Below, in pieces: positions 29,105-38,846 of a stretch of 64,000 nucleotides of DNA. The number at the start of each line of letters is the position of its first letter. Position 1 is the stretch's first letter. Source of the stretch: JAZKFT01 sp965246935 (GTDB lineage Bacteria; Bacteroidota; Bacteroidia; Chitinophagales; Chitinophagaceae); the NCBI GenBank assembly GCA_965246935.1, contig CBDFGC010000025.1, forward strand, positions 226,364 through 290,363, given 5' to 3'. The notes beneath the pieces were generated by a model. That model made no database searches and had not been told where the DNA came from. It saw only the letters and a program-made list of their open reading frames with translations. The position numbers were made by a program, and so were the translations under genes.

Positions 29105-31180
29105 TCAACTTCTTCCGCTCTCTTCAATTAATTGCTTTAGTGACTGGTTAAATGCTTTTTCCTTCAGCAGTTCTTCCAGTGTAAGATGAATACGGTAGCG
29201 CCAGAAATGTTTGGGATTGGATGGAATATTGATGCGTTCTTCGTGTGGATTTTCTTTTCGCAGCTGAGCGTCCATCCCAAATAAATCCTGCATCTGAAAA
29301 ATGCTCCACATGGCAGGACTATGCATATGCTGGTTGATGATTTCTTTGTTTACCCAGGCATCGCAGAAGTAGGGCGCCAGTCCCCAATGGCCTAACTCAT
29401 AATTGTAAAATTGCTGGGTTGTTTCCCGGTTTTCTTCCCACCAGCCACGGATGGTACTCATGTCGTGGGTACTTGGCGTAACCACACTTAAATAAGGGGC
29501 ATCAGCAGGATGAAAAAACGGATGAGCCGGATTTTTAGGCATGCGTTGTATTTCCAGGCTTAGTATGCCTAAATCTTTCATTACACCGGGTACGGATTCC
29601 GGTACCAGGCCCAGGTCCTCTCCGCAAATCAGCATATTGGTAGCTGCTTTCAATGCCGGTAGTTTTTGCAATGCTTCATACCGCCAATACTGGTTTTGCC
29701 GCCTGAAAAAGTAATCGTTATATAATTCCTTTAGCTGCCATTTGGTATGGTCGTCCAGGTACCGGAAACTAATGGTTGTATCCATGTTAAAACGGAAATG
29801 AAACTGGCTTCCTTCACTGCCCGGTTCTTCAAACAGGATGACGTTGCTTACCAGGTCAAATAACCGGTCTTTTATCCAGCCATCTACTTCCACTACATGT
29901 TCGGTACACCATTGTTCTATTTTACGTTGCGTATTAAACTCCGTTTTGAGTTTGTATTGTTGCCAGCCGGCCGGTTCCAAAAATTGTTTTTTTGCCCATT
30001 CCTGTTTTTTACCAAATAATTCAACTACCACTGTGTCGTTTATCAACGGCTGGCAGTAGCGATGCAGGTCAAAATAAATGTGGCGTTCTTCAAATTCATT
30101 CCGGTGCACTGGAAGTGCAGGTACAAATCTGCCCATAATACCTTCTACCTGGTCTGTAGGTATGCTCCAAATCCGGAAAAAACCAAGAATATGATCAATT
30201 CGGAATGCATCGAAATAAAGGCTCATTTGGTTAAAACGCTGCTTCCACCAACTGTAATCATCCTTTTGCATCTGCTTCCAGTTATATGTAGGGAAGCCCC
30301 AGTTCTGGCCTTTTACAGCAAAGGCATCCGGCGGGGCACCAGCCTGCTGATCCATATTAAATAGCTCCGGGTTAACCCAGGTATCTGCACTATGGCGGTT
30401 TACGCCAATGGCAATATCGCCTTTAATAATGATGCCATTTTTATGGGCATATTGCACTGCTTCCCTTAACTGCAGGTGCAAATGGTATTGAATAAATAAA
30501 TGAACAGCTATCTTATCGTACACTTTGCTTTTAGGCAATGCTAATGCTTCGATCTCTGTTACATTATACCGGCTGTATTTTTTCCAAAAGCTGTAATCAC
30601 TGGTTTTGTTTTCGTCCCGTAAATAACAGAAAGTGGCATAGGGGAGTAGCCAGTGCCGGTTAGCTTGTAAAAAAGAACCATAATCTGCATCAGCCACCCA
30701 ATCGGTCTTCATGGCTTCGTATAATTCGGTAAGGGCAGCCATTTTGATTTTCATTACCGGTTCATAATCCAGGTAAGGTAAATCGTTGAGGTGCCTGCCT
30801 TTTTTCCGATAGGGGCTTACAATTGCAGCATGTTTTTTACCGGCTACTTTTTCCAGGTTGATGTATAAGGGATGTAGTGCAAAAACAGAGACTGCCGAAT
30901 ATGGATAGCTGTCACGCCAGGTATGGGTACTGGTGGTATCGTTTACCGGTAGTATTTGCAGCAGTTTCAGGCCGGTAATTTTTGCCCAGTCGGCCAACAG
31001 CATCATATCGGAAAACTCACCAACACCAAAGCTGTTCTTACTGCGCAGGCTAAAAACCGGGATGGCGGCACCGGCACCTTTGAATGAGGTATTAGGCAAG
31101 TACAAAAAACCATCGTGTAAAATGGTAATACCTGCAGCGTCTTCAGGAAGGAGCCGGTTTTTACCGTCTTCGTACCGCAC
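29105..31180 (-). CDS. malQ: 4-alpha-glucanotransferase (GH77), catalytic part
   Basis: A 691-residue open frame from a GTG at 31180 that contains the complete GH77 domain of a DPE2-like 4-alpha-glucanotransferase, which transfers alpha-1,4-glucan segments in maltose/glycogen metabolism in the cytoplasm. Landmarks are FGVGEFSDMMLLADWA, FDAFRIDHILGFFRIW (nucleophile region), LICGEDLGLVPESV (acid/base) and TPSTHDMSTIRGWW. The GTG is probably not the real start. In the same frame upstream I read KYGIWNIKEGKI, the end of a CBM20-like domain, and the rest of the N terminus lies at 31280-31807. Two compensating indels separate the pieces (see the next entry). Confidence 0.88.
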   Translation of the reverse strand: MRYEDGKNRLLPEDAAGITILHDGFLYLPNTSFKGAGAAIPVFSLRSKNSFGVGEFSDMMLLADWAKITGLKLLQILPVNDTTSTHTWRDSYPYSAVSVFALHPLYINLEKVAGKKHAAIVSPYRKKGRHLNDLPYLDYEPVMKIKMAALTELYEAMKTDWVADADYGSFLQANRHWLLPYATFCYLRDENKTSDYSFWKKYSRYNVTEIEALALPKSKVYDKIAVHLFIQYHLHLQLREAVQYAHKNGIIIKGDIAIGVNRHSADTWVNPELFNMDQQAGAPPDAFAVKGQNWGFPTYNWKQMQKDDYSWWKQRFNQMSLYFDAFRIDHILGFFRIWSIPTDQVEGIMGRFVPALPVHRNEFEERHIYFDLHRYCQPLINDTVVVELFGKKQEWAKKQFLEPAGWQQYKLKTEFNTQRKIEQWCTEHVVEVDGWIKDRLFDLVSNVILFEEPGSEGSQFHFRFNMDTTISFRYLDDHTKWQLKELYNDYFFRRQNQYWRYEALQKLPALKAATNMLICGEDLGLVPESVPGVMKDLGILSLEIQRMPKNPAHPFFHPADAPYLSVVTPSTHDMSTIRGWWEENRETTQQFYNYELGHWGLAPYFCDAWVNKEIINQHMHSPAMWSIFQMQDLFGMDAQLRKENPHEERINIPSNPKHFWRYRIHLTLEELLKEKAFNQSLKQLIEESGRS

Positions 31181-31245
31181 TATTTTTCCTTCTTTAATAT
31201 TCCATATACCATATTTGTATTCATTTGTGAAATTGCTCCGGTTAA

Positions 31246-31807
31246 GTCCGGGGCCAGGTTCACTTTTGCCGTATACCAGTCACCGTCTTTTGTCATTAGT
31301 ACAGGGCTCACTTCGCTCCAACCTGATAATCCGGCTGCTGCGCCGCTGATAAAAATAGTTTCGCCTTCTTTCAGCAGCGGGCCATTTTACTTTGAATTGA
31401 TGCGAAATGTTTTTTACGACGGGGATTTTAATTTTTACAGGTTTCTGCCTGAGCAATATTTCCCGGAAAGGCTGGGTATAAAACACATTCTGAAACTCAC
31501 CGGCATAATTCCAGGTATCATATATGTGTGTTGTATCTGCTTTTATGGTGGAAAGGTCAATGCTGCGGTCGCTGGCGGCCTCTAGTGTTTCAATTCCATC
31601 GGCATTTTGGATAAGATAGCTATAACTAATAATACCGGATAGGTTTGATGTTTCTATTACCAGCGTAGCCTGTTGATAATCATTGTTCTGATACGTCATC
31701 AGCAAACCTGGCATATCTGCCGTTTCTTCCAAAGCTGGTATATTACCCTGTATATAAAATGCCTGGCCGGCAACGGCATGAAAGCGCAGGTGAAAATGGA
31801 TGGTCAT
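31246..31807 (-). pseudogene. malQ: N-terminal CBM20-like part of malQ, split by frameshifts
   Basis: From an ATG at 31807 the frame encodes the first starch-binding-like domain (MTIHFHLRFHAVAGQAFYIQG ending about FREILL) and the start of a second one. The frame is then lost at the GGG of 31379-31381 (one base too many). The next 45 or so codons read correctly in another frame (LLKEGETIFISGAAAGLSGW, DGDWYTAKVNLAPDL). A base missing near 31242-31243 then returns the original frame (NRSNFTNEYKYGIW). Restored, the protein would have CBM20-CBM20-GH77 architecture of about 900 residues. As written no full-length protein can form; either a recent double mutation or base-calling errors explain this. 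Confidence 0.78.
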
Positions 31808-32055
31808 GTAATTGTTACACTTTAAATGTATGGCTGCAAATGTAAGGGTACACGTTAAAAGGGATGTCCGGTACAATAACCATGATACAGATAAAACATT
31901 ATCATCCCGCAATTGAACGATTGCCTTATTTTGCGCTGATTATTTTAACAGGGTTAGTGCTAACGCTACCATGCAACTCACGCTTGCTTCACAACTTTAC
32001 CCTCCTGCCATTGTTATAAAACAGAACTATTCAAATATAAAATACCCATTATTAT

Positions 32056-33441
32056 ATGGCTTACGACGTCATTGTTTTAGGAAGTGGTCCCGGTGGTTAT
32101 CCGGCAGCCATCCGTGCCTCACAACTGGGCAAAAAAGTTGCCATTATCGAAAAAGAAAGCCTGGGCGGTGTATGCCTTAACTGGGGTTGTATTCCCACAA
32201 AAGCCCTGCTCAAAAGTGCTCAGGTGTACGAAAATATAAAGCATGCACAGGATTATGGCATTGAGGCAAGTGGCCGGCAGGACTTTCCGGCAGTCGTAAA
32301 GCGCAGCCGTGGCGTAGCCGATAAAATGAGCAGGGGCGTTCAGTTTCTGATGAAGAAAAATAAGATTGATGTAATTATGGGTTACGGTAAACTAACCGCA
32401 CCCAACAGGATAGACGTAACGGCTGCTGACGGCGGGAAACAAACCGTAGAAGCAACCAGTATTGTAATTGCAACCGGTGGCCGTGCCCGGCAATTGCCCA
32501 GCCTTCCGATTGACGGTAAAAAAATAATCAGTTACCGGGAAGCAATGATATTGCCGGAACAGCCTAAAAGCATGATTGTGGTAGGAAGCGGCGCTATCGG
32601 TAGCGAGTTTGCCTATTTCTATAATAGTATGGGTACAAAAGTTACGATCGTTGAGTTTTTGCCGAAAATTGTACCGGTAGAAGATGACGATATTAGCAAA
32701 GAACTGGAAAAGCAGTATAAAAAGCAAGGTATTGCCATCATGACCAGCAGCGAAGTAACCAGTGTGGATACCAATGGCGAAGGTGTAAAAGCAGTAGTAA
32801 AAACACCGAATGGAGAAGTGACCCTGGAGGCAGATATTTTACTCAGTGCAGTTGGGGTTGTAGCCAACATTGAAAACATTGGGCTGGAAGAAGTTGGGGT
32901 AAAAACCGAACGTGGTAAAATTGTTACCAATGAGTTTATGCAAACCAATGTGCCTGGTGTGTATGCAATAGGTGATTGTACGCCTAACCAGGCATTGGCA
33001 CATAAGGCCAGTCGTGAAGGTATATTGGCTGCAGAACACCTGGCTGGTGCTCATGCTACAACCATTGATTATAATAACATTCCTGGCTGTACGTATTGCA
33101 CACCCGAAATAAGTAGTGTTGGCTATACGGAAGCAAAAGCCAGGGAAGCCGGGTTTGACATAAAGGTGGGCAAATTTCCCTATATGGCCAGTGGGAAAGC
33201 CACAGCAGCAGGCGCTACCGAAGGTTTTGTAAAAGTAATTTTTGATGCAAAGTATGGTGAGTTTCTGGGCTGCCATATGATTGGTTATAATGTAACGGAA
33301 CTGATTGCTGAAGCAGTAGTAGCCCGCAAACTGGAAACGACCGGCCATGAAATACTGACGGCTGTTCACCCGCATCCAACGATGAGCGAGGGATTAAAAG
33401 AAGCAGCCGCTGTCGCATATGGTGAAGCAACGGATGTGTGA
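32056..33441 (+). CDS. lpdA: dihydrolipoyl dehydrogenase (E3)
   Basis: A 461-residue flavoprotein that reoxidises the dihydrolipoyl groups of 2-oxoacid dehydrogenase complexes, reducing NAD+. It has the FAD-binding VIVLGSGPGGYPAAI and the redox-active disulfide GGVCLNWGCIPTKAL (Cys40, Cys45). The NAD-binding VVGSGAIGSEFAYF, the second FAD motif GVYAIGDCTPN and the C-terminal active-site HPHPTMSEGLKEA are also present. Length is normal. It is divergent from malQ, with a 248-base promoter region between them. The E2 subunit gene odhB lies about 21 kb away in the same orientation. Confidence 0.96.
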   Translation: MAYDVIVLGSGPGGYPAAIRASQLGKKVAIIEKESLGGVCLNWGCIPTKALLKSAQVYENIKHAQDYGIEASGRQDFPAVVKRSRGVADKMSRGVQFLMKKNKIDVIMGYGKLTAPNRIDVTAADGGKQTVEATSIVIATGGRARQLPSLPIDGKKIISYREAMILPEQPKSMIVVGSGAIGSEFAYFYNSMGTKVTIVEFLPKIVPVEDDDISKELEKQYKKQGIAIMTSSEVTSVDTNGEGVKAVVKTPNGEVTLEADILLSAVGVVANIENIGLEEVGVKTERGKIVTNEFMQTNVPGVYAIGDCTPNQALAHKASREGILAAEHLAGAHATTIDYNNIPGCTYCTPEISSVGYTEAKAREAGFDIKVGKFPYMASGKATAAGATEGFVKVIFDAKYGEFLGCHMIGYNVTELIAEAVVARKLETTGHEILTAVHPHPTMSEGLKEAAAVAYGEATDV

Positions 33442-33482
33442 CCTCACCCCCGGCCCCTTTCCACAGGTGGAGAGGGGTGCCT
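33442..33482 (+). repeat. REP-like dispersed palindromic repeat, copy A
   Basis: Directly after the lpdA stop codon is a sequence opening cctcacccccggccccttt and closing ggagaggggtgcc, able to pair cccctttcc-type with ggagagggg-type bases. A diverged reverse-oriented copy lies at 63335-63372 upstream of gldG. The form recalls the short palindromic intergenic repeats often seen in Bacteroidota genomes. No REP-associated transposase gene is in the window. Confidence 0.65.
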
Positions 33483-33635
33483 CTGACCGGAAAATATGAT
33501 ATTATTTATTGACGGGTTCATGATAATTTATCTTCCAAATTAATTGTGAAGCTAAAATATTGAGAACCCGTTTTTAGTTTTTTAAAATACTTCGGAGAAA
33601 TAAATTTTACACGCTCGTTTTAGACACAAACTTTT

Positions 33636-34181
33636 ATGAGTCAAAGTGCTACCCTCTATCGCGTTGCCCAAATTGATTTTCCTATAATTTTAGATAACCC
33701 TCAAGACTTCGATCTCTTTAAGATGACTAAAGGGTATCAAACATTTCAACAAACTCATGAAGGACTTTTTTTTGTACTATCAAAAAAAAAGGACGAAAAA
33801 ACAGTTAAGTTAGTGAAGCAAATTTTTTATCCGGATAAGACAATAGGAGAAACTGAAGACTTAAAAGAAATAAATTCAGTAGGTTTTGATTTTGAAAAGT
33901 TAGAGAAACAACTAAACAATTTAATATATTACCAAACGCCTGCTGTTACTACAGAGATTTCAGAATTCCTCGATGAGATAAGTTTAGCAGAATTTGTCAG
34001 TCTATTTAATTATGAAGAATTAAATAGAGAAGGTATTTATCCTTATAATGCATGGAATAGTGAAGAAGGCCAGGAATACGCTTTCAACGTAAAACATATG
34101 ACTGAAGAATTTTTGCATTTAAAAGAAATATTCGTTGAGGCAAAAAATAATGGTGATTATATGTTAAGTTTTGTAGGATAA
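33636..34181 (+). CDS. DUF1877-like protein
   Basis: A 181-residue soluble acidic protein without signal peptide or membrane segment. The pattern of an N-terminal YRVAQIDFPIILDNPQDF, a central DFEKLEKQLNNLIYYQTP and a C-terminal YNAWNSEEGQEYAFNVKHMTEEFLHLKEIFVEAKNNGDYML resembles the DUF1877/YfbM family, whose role is unknown. Base composition is more AT-rich than lpdA before it. It stands alone between lpdA and the peroxidase-like gene. Confidence 0.6.
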   Translation: MSQSATLYRVAQIDFPIILDNPQDFDLFKMTKGYQTFQQTHEGLFFVLSKKKDEKTVKLVKQIFYPDKTIGETEDLKEINSVGFDFEKLEKQLNNLIYYQTPAVTTEISEFLDEISLAEFVSLFNYEELNREGIYPYNAWNSEEGQEYAFNVKHMTEEFLHLKEIFVEAKNNGDYMLSFVG

Positions 34182-34420
34182 ACTCAATTATGCTTTATGA
34201 AGAAAAAACGCAGAAATAATGTTATTAAAACAAGATGTGGAAAATTGAAATGAAATAATTTTAGTCTCTGAAAAAACTTCTCATCATATCACTGCTTTCA
34301 TTCATCTGTTTCATCGCATACTTTTTTTCTTTTTCAAAAACAGGTGAGACAAAGCCTGTCCAGCAACAATTTTATGCTGCTACGAAAAGCTGGTATCAAC
34401 AACAGGCAAAGAATTTTTTA

Positions 34421-36076
34421 TTGCAGTTAAAACGCCTTCAGCTACTGCACAATAGCAAGGCATCACTACCCGCATTTACCAGGCAATTTAAATTAGTACG
34501 GCGTTCATTCAAAAGAATGGAAATGTTGGTTGCTTATTTTGATGAACGTCCTTATCAAAATTTAAACAGCCGCCTGCTGCCGGAACTGGAATTGGAAAAG
34601 GGTACTTATGAACATGAATCAGAACCGCATGGATTACAGGTAATTGAATCCAAACTGGAAGATAGTGTCGAATTCAAAAAAGCCACTACAGTATTACAAT
34701 ACGAAATAAGCAGCGCCATTCAAACAGCCATCTTTTTACAGCAACATCCGTTTAGTAAACCGTACACCGATTCGGCTATTGCCGGAGCCATTAGTAGGCA
34801 GTTATTACGAATAGCAGCCATGGGTATTACTGGTTTCGATAAGCCGGTGTTGGACGATGCACTGGTAGAATGTAAAGCATCGTTACAAGGAATGAACGAT
34901 TTGCTGGCAAGCTATCATTCTACCAACACATTCATACAAAAACTTCGGTCACAACTTCAATATTGCATTCGTTATTTGCAAAACAGTAAAGCCGGATTTG
35001 ACAATTTCAACCGGCTCCTTTTTATCCGTAACTGTTTACAGCCGGCATTTGCTGCAGCTGAAAAATGGAAGGTAACTATCATCGGGAACGCAATACCCGT
35101 TTACACTTCTTTTTTCCAACAGGCTTACATTCAAAAATTGTATCACTATGATACTAATGCCTACCCACCGGAGATGATTGCACTGGGAGAAAGACTTTTT
35201 AACAGCAATATCCTGAGTAGCAACCAGCGCATTAGTTGTGCCAGTTGCCACCATGCTGATCTGCATTTTGCAGATACGGTAAAGTTGAATGCAGGTTTTG
35301 AACTAACCGACACACTGCAACGGAATACTCCCTCACTTATCAACGTTGCCTATCATTTACGCTTTCAGCGGGATGGCCACCTGCTTTTTTTACAGGACCA
35401 GTTCCGGGAAGTGATTTTCAGCCATTCAGAAATGGGGAATTTAGATGAAAGAACGCTGCTACGCCGGATCAATAAAAATGAAAGATTAAAAGCTGACATA
35501 ATCCGCATTTTCCCTGCTGCAAAAGATAGCCTTACCATCAGCATGTCATTACAGGCACTGGATGCCTTTGTACATTCCCTGGTAAATACGCAGTCCCCTT
35601 TTGACAAATATATGACAGAGGATACCGGCAGAATTCCACCTGCTGTAATACGGGGATTTGATCTGTTTATGGGCGCTGCTAAATGCGGGACCTGCCATTT
35701 TATGCCTGTGTTCAATGGGGTGCAGCCACCTTTTTTTACCAAAGAGGAAAATGAAATAATTGGTGTACTTCGAAACGACGATTTTGACAGGCCAAAATCA
35801 GACACTGATTCCGGTTTATTTATATTTACCCGCAATGAACTGCACCAGGGTTCTTTTAAAGTACCAACGGTAAGGCACCTGGCAAAAACATTTCCATATA
35901 TGCACAACGGTTCCCTGAAAAACCTTGACCAGGTGCTGTTATTTTATAACTTAGGTGGCGGTGGTGGCTGGATGATGGGTGGTGATGTGCCCGGCCAAAC
36001 CCTTGACCGGCAACCCTTACGGTTAGATAAAGAACAGCGGGATGATATTAAAGCATTTCTATTATCACTGGAGTGA
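34421..36076 (+). CDS. di-haem cytochrome c peroxidase/MauG-like protein
   Basis: A 551-residue protein with two c-type haem sites, CASCH and CGTCH, in the order and spacing of bacterial di-haem peroxidases. Family segments include ALGERLFNSNILSSNQRISC, RNTPSLINVAYH, DGHLLFLQDQFREVI and FKVPTVRHLAKTFPYMHNG. A roughly 200-residue helical N-terminal extension precedes the haem region. The TTG start is doubtful. The frame stays open upstream to 34262 and reads a signal-peptide-like KKLLIISLLSFICFIAYFFS after a CTG at 34268, as expected for a periplasmic haem protein. Substrate is unknown (hydrogen peroxide in true peroxidases). Confidence 0.85.
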   Translation: MQLKRLQLLHNSKASLPAFTRQFKLVRRSFKRMEMLVAYFDERPYQNLNSRLLPELELEKGTYEHESEPHGLQVIESKLEDSVEFKKATTVLQYEISSAIQTAIFLQQHPFSKPYTDSAIAGAISRQLLRIAAMGITGFDKPVLDDALVECKASLQGMNDLLASYHSTNTFIQKLRSQLQYCIRYLQNSKAGFDNFNRLLFIRNCLQPAFAAAEKWKVTIIGNAIPVYTSFFQQAYIQKLYHYDTNAYPPEMIALGERLFNSNILSSNQRISCASCHHADLHFADTVKLNAGFELTDTLQRNTPSLINVAYHLRFQRDGHLLFLQDQFREVIFSHSEMGNLDERTLLRRINKNERLKADIIRIFPAAKDSLTISMSLQALDAFVHSLVNTQSPFDKYMTEDTGRIPPAVIRGFDLFMGAAKCGTCHFMPVFNGVQPPFFTKEENEIIGVLRNDDFDRPKSDTDSGLFIFTRNELHQGSFKVPTVRHLAKTFPYMHNGSLKNLDQVLLFYNLGGGGGWMMGGDVPGQTLDRQPLRLDKEQRDDIKAFLLSLE

Positions 36077-36290
36077 ATTTTACCACAGAGGAACATAAGA
36101 AACACATAGATTCACACAGAATACAATTAAAAAATGCTAAGTATGCAGGCAAAATTAGTTGGTGTTAATTATAAGTCATTGCATCCGCCGTGGCGGACGC
36201 AATGACCGCAAATTTTAACCTAATATAATTGTGTATCACTAATAACATGAATACAAAATTGCCGGAACAACATATACTGACCTTTGACAC

Positions 36291-37451
36291 ATGCACATCT
36301 GTTTTATAACCGACCAGTACCCTAAACCCGGTGAAGCCATTGGCGGCATTGGTATATTTGTACAAACCCTGGGGCAGGCATTGGTAAAAAACGGGATACA
36401 GGTGACGGTAGTAGGTGCGGGTTATAAAACCAGTGCCGTTGAATTAGATAAAGGCGTAACAGTAATCCGTATTGCCCGCAGCAAATGGCCTGCTCTGAAA
36501 TTTGTGCAACAGGTATGGAAAATTAACAACCAGATAAGAAGGGTACATACAAAAAGTCCGCTTGATATAATCGAATGTTCAGAGGTAGGGCTGGCACTCA
36601 TAAAAAAAAGAAAGGGAATCAGGTTTTTAATACGCATGCACGGCGGCCATCATTTCTTTTCGCATTATCAAAACCAAGCCCTGGTGCCTAAAACCGTATG
36701 GCAGGAAAAACGATCTTTTCAAAAGGCCGATGCACTGCTGGCCTGTAGCCATTTTGTGAACGAACAAACAGCAAAATACCTGCATTATAACCCGGCAAAC
36801 ACAACTGTCATATATAACAGCGTAGACATACAAGCCATCCAAACCGGTCTGCACAAGGTTGAGGTTGTTCCGTACAGCATTCTTTTTTGCGGTACCCTAT
36901 GCGAAAAAAAAGGAGTACGGCAACTGGTGATGGCTTTCCCAATAATAAAAGCAGCTATCCCCAAGGCCCGGCTTATAGTAATAGGAAAGCCGCTGGTATC
37001 AGAGGATGGCGTTTCATATATTACCACACTGGAAACTTACATACCACCGGAGGTTAAGCCCTATATTACATTTACAGGCCCGGTACCACATAATGAAATA
37101 TACACCCGGATAACTGCTGCCCATGTATGTGTATACCCCAGCCATATGGAAGCACTGCCCATGGTATGGCTGGAAAGTATGGCACTCCAAAAACCGGTAG
37201 TAGCCTCTATAACAGGCCCTGGGCCTGAAGTGATTACGCACCAAAAAGACGGACTTTTGTGTAATCCGCACCGACCGGACGATATTGCCGCCAAAATCAT
37301 TGAATTGCTGCAGAACGATGCACTCGCAGAAAGGTGTGCGCAAGCAGCAAAGGAAACTGTTTATAATAAGTTTAATATGGATGTGACTGTGCAGCAGAAT
37401 ATTCAATTTTATAAGCATTTGATAAACACATCCGTTGGCAACGGGCAATAA
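36291..37451 (+). CDS. glycosyltransferase family 4
   Basis: A 386-residue GT-B enzyme and the first gene of the second polysaccharide cluster. The N terminus CFITDQYPKPGEAIGGIG has the glycine-rich loop. FLIRMHGGHHFF and ALLACSHFVNEQTA are typical acceptor-domain parts. The donor domain has LFCGTLCEKKGVRQLV, ARLIVIGKPL, FTGPVPHNEIY, then MEALPMVWLESMALQKPVVAS (family 4 glutamate site). An insertion sequence lies between it and the next glycosyltransferase. Specificity is unknown. Confidence 0.9.
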   Translation: MHICFITDQYPKPGEAIGGIGIFVQTLGQALVKNGIQVTVVGAGYKTSAVELDKGVTVIRIARSKWPALKFVQQVWKINNQIRRVHTKSPLDIIECSEVGLALIKKRKGIRFLIRMHGGHHFFSHYQNQALVPKTVWQEKRSFQKADALLACSHFVNEQTAKYLHYNPANTTVIYNSVDIQAIQTGLHKVEVVPYSILFCGTLCEKKGVRQLVMAFPIIKAAIPKARLIVIGKPLVSEDGVSYITTLETYIPPEVKPYITFTGPVPHNEIYTRITAAHVCVYPSHMEALPMVWLESMALQKPVVASITGPGPEVITHQKDGLLCNPHRPDDIAAKIIELLQNDALAERCAQAAKETVYNKFNMDVTVQQNIQFYKHLINTSVGNGQ

Positions 37452-37582
37452 GCAACAGGCAAGGAGTAATTATTACAGCCACTCAATCATGTATAAAATA
37501 ATTTGTATCACCATAAAAAGAAATACTGTGCTCTATTTGCCTTTCTATATGATTGTCCTGTTTGCCCCTTGCCTATTGCCTA

Positions 37583-38814
37583 CAGGGCTTTCTTATAAAA
37601 AAGCAGTAGGGTTTGAATAACAAATATTTTTGAGTTTCTGAGGAACAAAAAAGCTGTTATGGAGACGCTACTGCCGGTGCAAAGTAATACATTATATGAA
37701 GCACTAAAAAACTGTGAGCAAGTGGATTTGCGGGATAATCGTGGAAAAGTGCATTGTGTGGGCTTAGTGCTGATGGGGGTTATCATCGGCTTGTATCGTA
37801 ACCGCGACGGGGTTTTGTCCGGCATTCACCGCTCTCTTACAAATACCCATGCCCCTTTGTGCCACTATTTAGGTATAGAAAACACTACGCCCATTTCAAG
37901 AGCACAACTGCCTATTCTACTAAAAAAGATAGATCCGCACCTTTTTGCTAAGCTGCTCTTTGATTTTGCAGGAATGGTGTTAAGTGAGCAGGAAAAACAG
38001 TGGTTTGCTGCCGATGGTAAAGAGTTGAGGGGCACGATTGCCAAAGGTGAAAAGCGGGGTGAGGCAGTCGTGCAAGTTGTTAGCCATGCCAACCGGCAGG
38101 TGTATGGGCAGGGCTTTTACAACGGTCAGAAAGAAAGTAAGCGCCCCTGTATCCAACAAGTATTGGAGGCAGGATTAGGCAATCAAAAAATCACCCTGGA
38201 TGCCCTGCATTTTATTCCTGAAACCATCAAACAAATAGCTTACAACCAGGGCATCTACCTGGTAGGGCTAAAGGAGAATCAAAAGCAACTGTACGATGAT
38301 ATGGTTAAGGTAAGCCAAAATTACCGGCCGCTCAGTGAAGGCCAAACGCTTGAAAAAGGGCATGGGCGAATAGACAAAAGGACGTATAAAAGCTATGATA
38401 TTAAGGATGAATTTTTTGATGAAAGATGGGCGGGTGCTAACTTTCAGACGTTGGTAGAAGTGAAAAGAGAAACGTTTCAATGCAAAACAAAAGCGGAAAG
38501 TAAAGAGGTATCTTACTACGTGTCAAATGAGGTGGTAAGACAGGGCAATTCGAAGGAGCTTTTCGGGGCAGTACGTGGGCATTGGAGTGTTGAAACCAAT
38601 AACCATATAAGGGACGTTACTTTCAGGGAAGATGATTTACAAACAAAAGAGCCCGTCATTTCTAAAGTTATGGCTTGTTGCAGGACGCTGGCATTGACGT
38701 TTTTAAATAAATTGAAACTCAAAAATATCAAGGCAAAACTCGAAGATTTTGCAGATAACTTTGACCTCCTTATTAAGTGGATGGCTAGTATTAATTTTTT
38801 ATAAGAAAGCCGTG
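37583..38814 (+). mobile_element. ISAs1-family insertion sequence
   Basis: A 1232-base element bounded by 20-base terminal inverted repeats with one mismatch: left 37583-37602 begins cagggctttcttataa, and right 38795-38814 is the complement, reading cacggctttcttataa. The flanks ctattgccta (37573-37582) and ctatagccta (38815-38824) match at nine of ten bases, consistent with a 10-base target duplication that has since mutated. The single transposase gene is intact. It inserted between two glycosyltransferase genes of the same strand. Confidence 0.9.
37659..38804 (+). CDS. ISAs1-family transposase (H-repeat type)
   Basis: A 381-residue DDE transposase. The N-terminal associated domain shows LVLMGVIIGLYRNRDGVLSG and the catalytic part shows WFAADGKELRGTIAKGEKRG, QKITLDALHF and YLVGLKENQKQLYDD. 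The C-terminal region (RGHWSVETNNHIRDVTFRED) carries the final acidic residue. These are standard for H-repeat/ISAs1 proteins, and the length is normal, so the element may still be active. The stop codon overlaps the right terminal repeat. Confidence 0.95.
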   Translation: METLLPVQSNTLYEALKNCEQVDLRDNRGKVHCVGLVLMGVIIGLYRNRDGVLSGIHRSLTNTHAPLCHYLGIENTTPISRAQLPILLKKIDPHLFAKLLFDFAGMVLSEQEKQWFAADGKELRGTIAKGEKRGEAVVQVVSHANRQVYGQGFYNGQKESKRPCIQQVLEAGLGNQKITLDALHFIPETIKQIAYNQGIYLVGLKENQKQLYDDMVKVSQNYRPLSEGQTLEKGHGRIDKRTYKSYDIKDEFFDERWAGANFQTLVEVKRETFQCKTKAESKEVSYYVSNEVVRQGNSKELFGAVRGHWSVETNNHIRDVTFREDDLQTKEPVISKVMACCRTLALTFLNKLKLKNIKAKLEDFADNFDLLIKWMASINFL

Positions 38815-38846
38815 CTATAGCCTATTTGTATTTTCATTAATTCACT

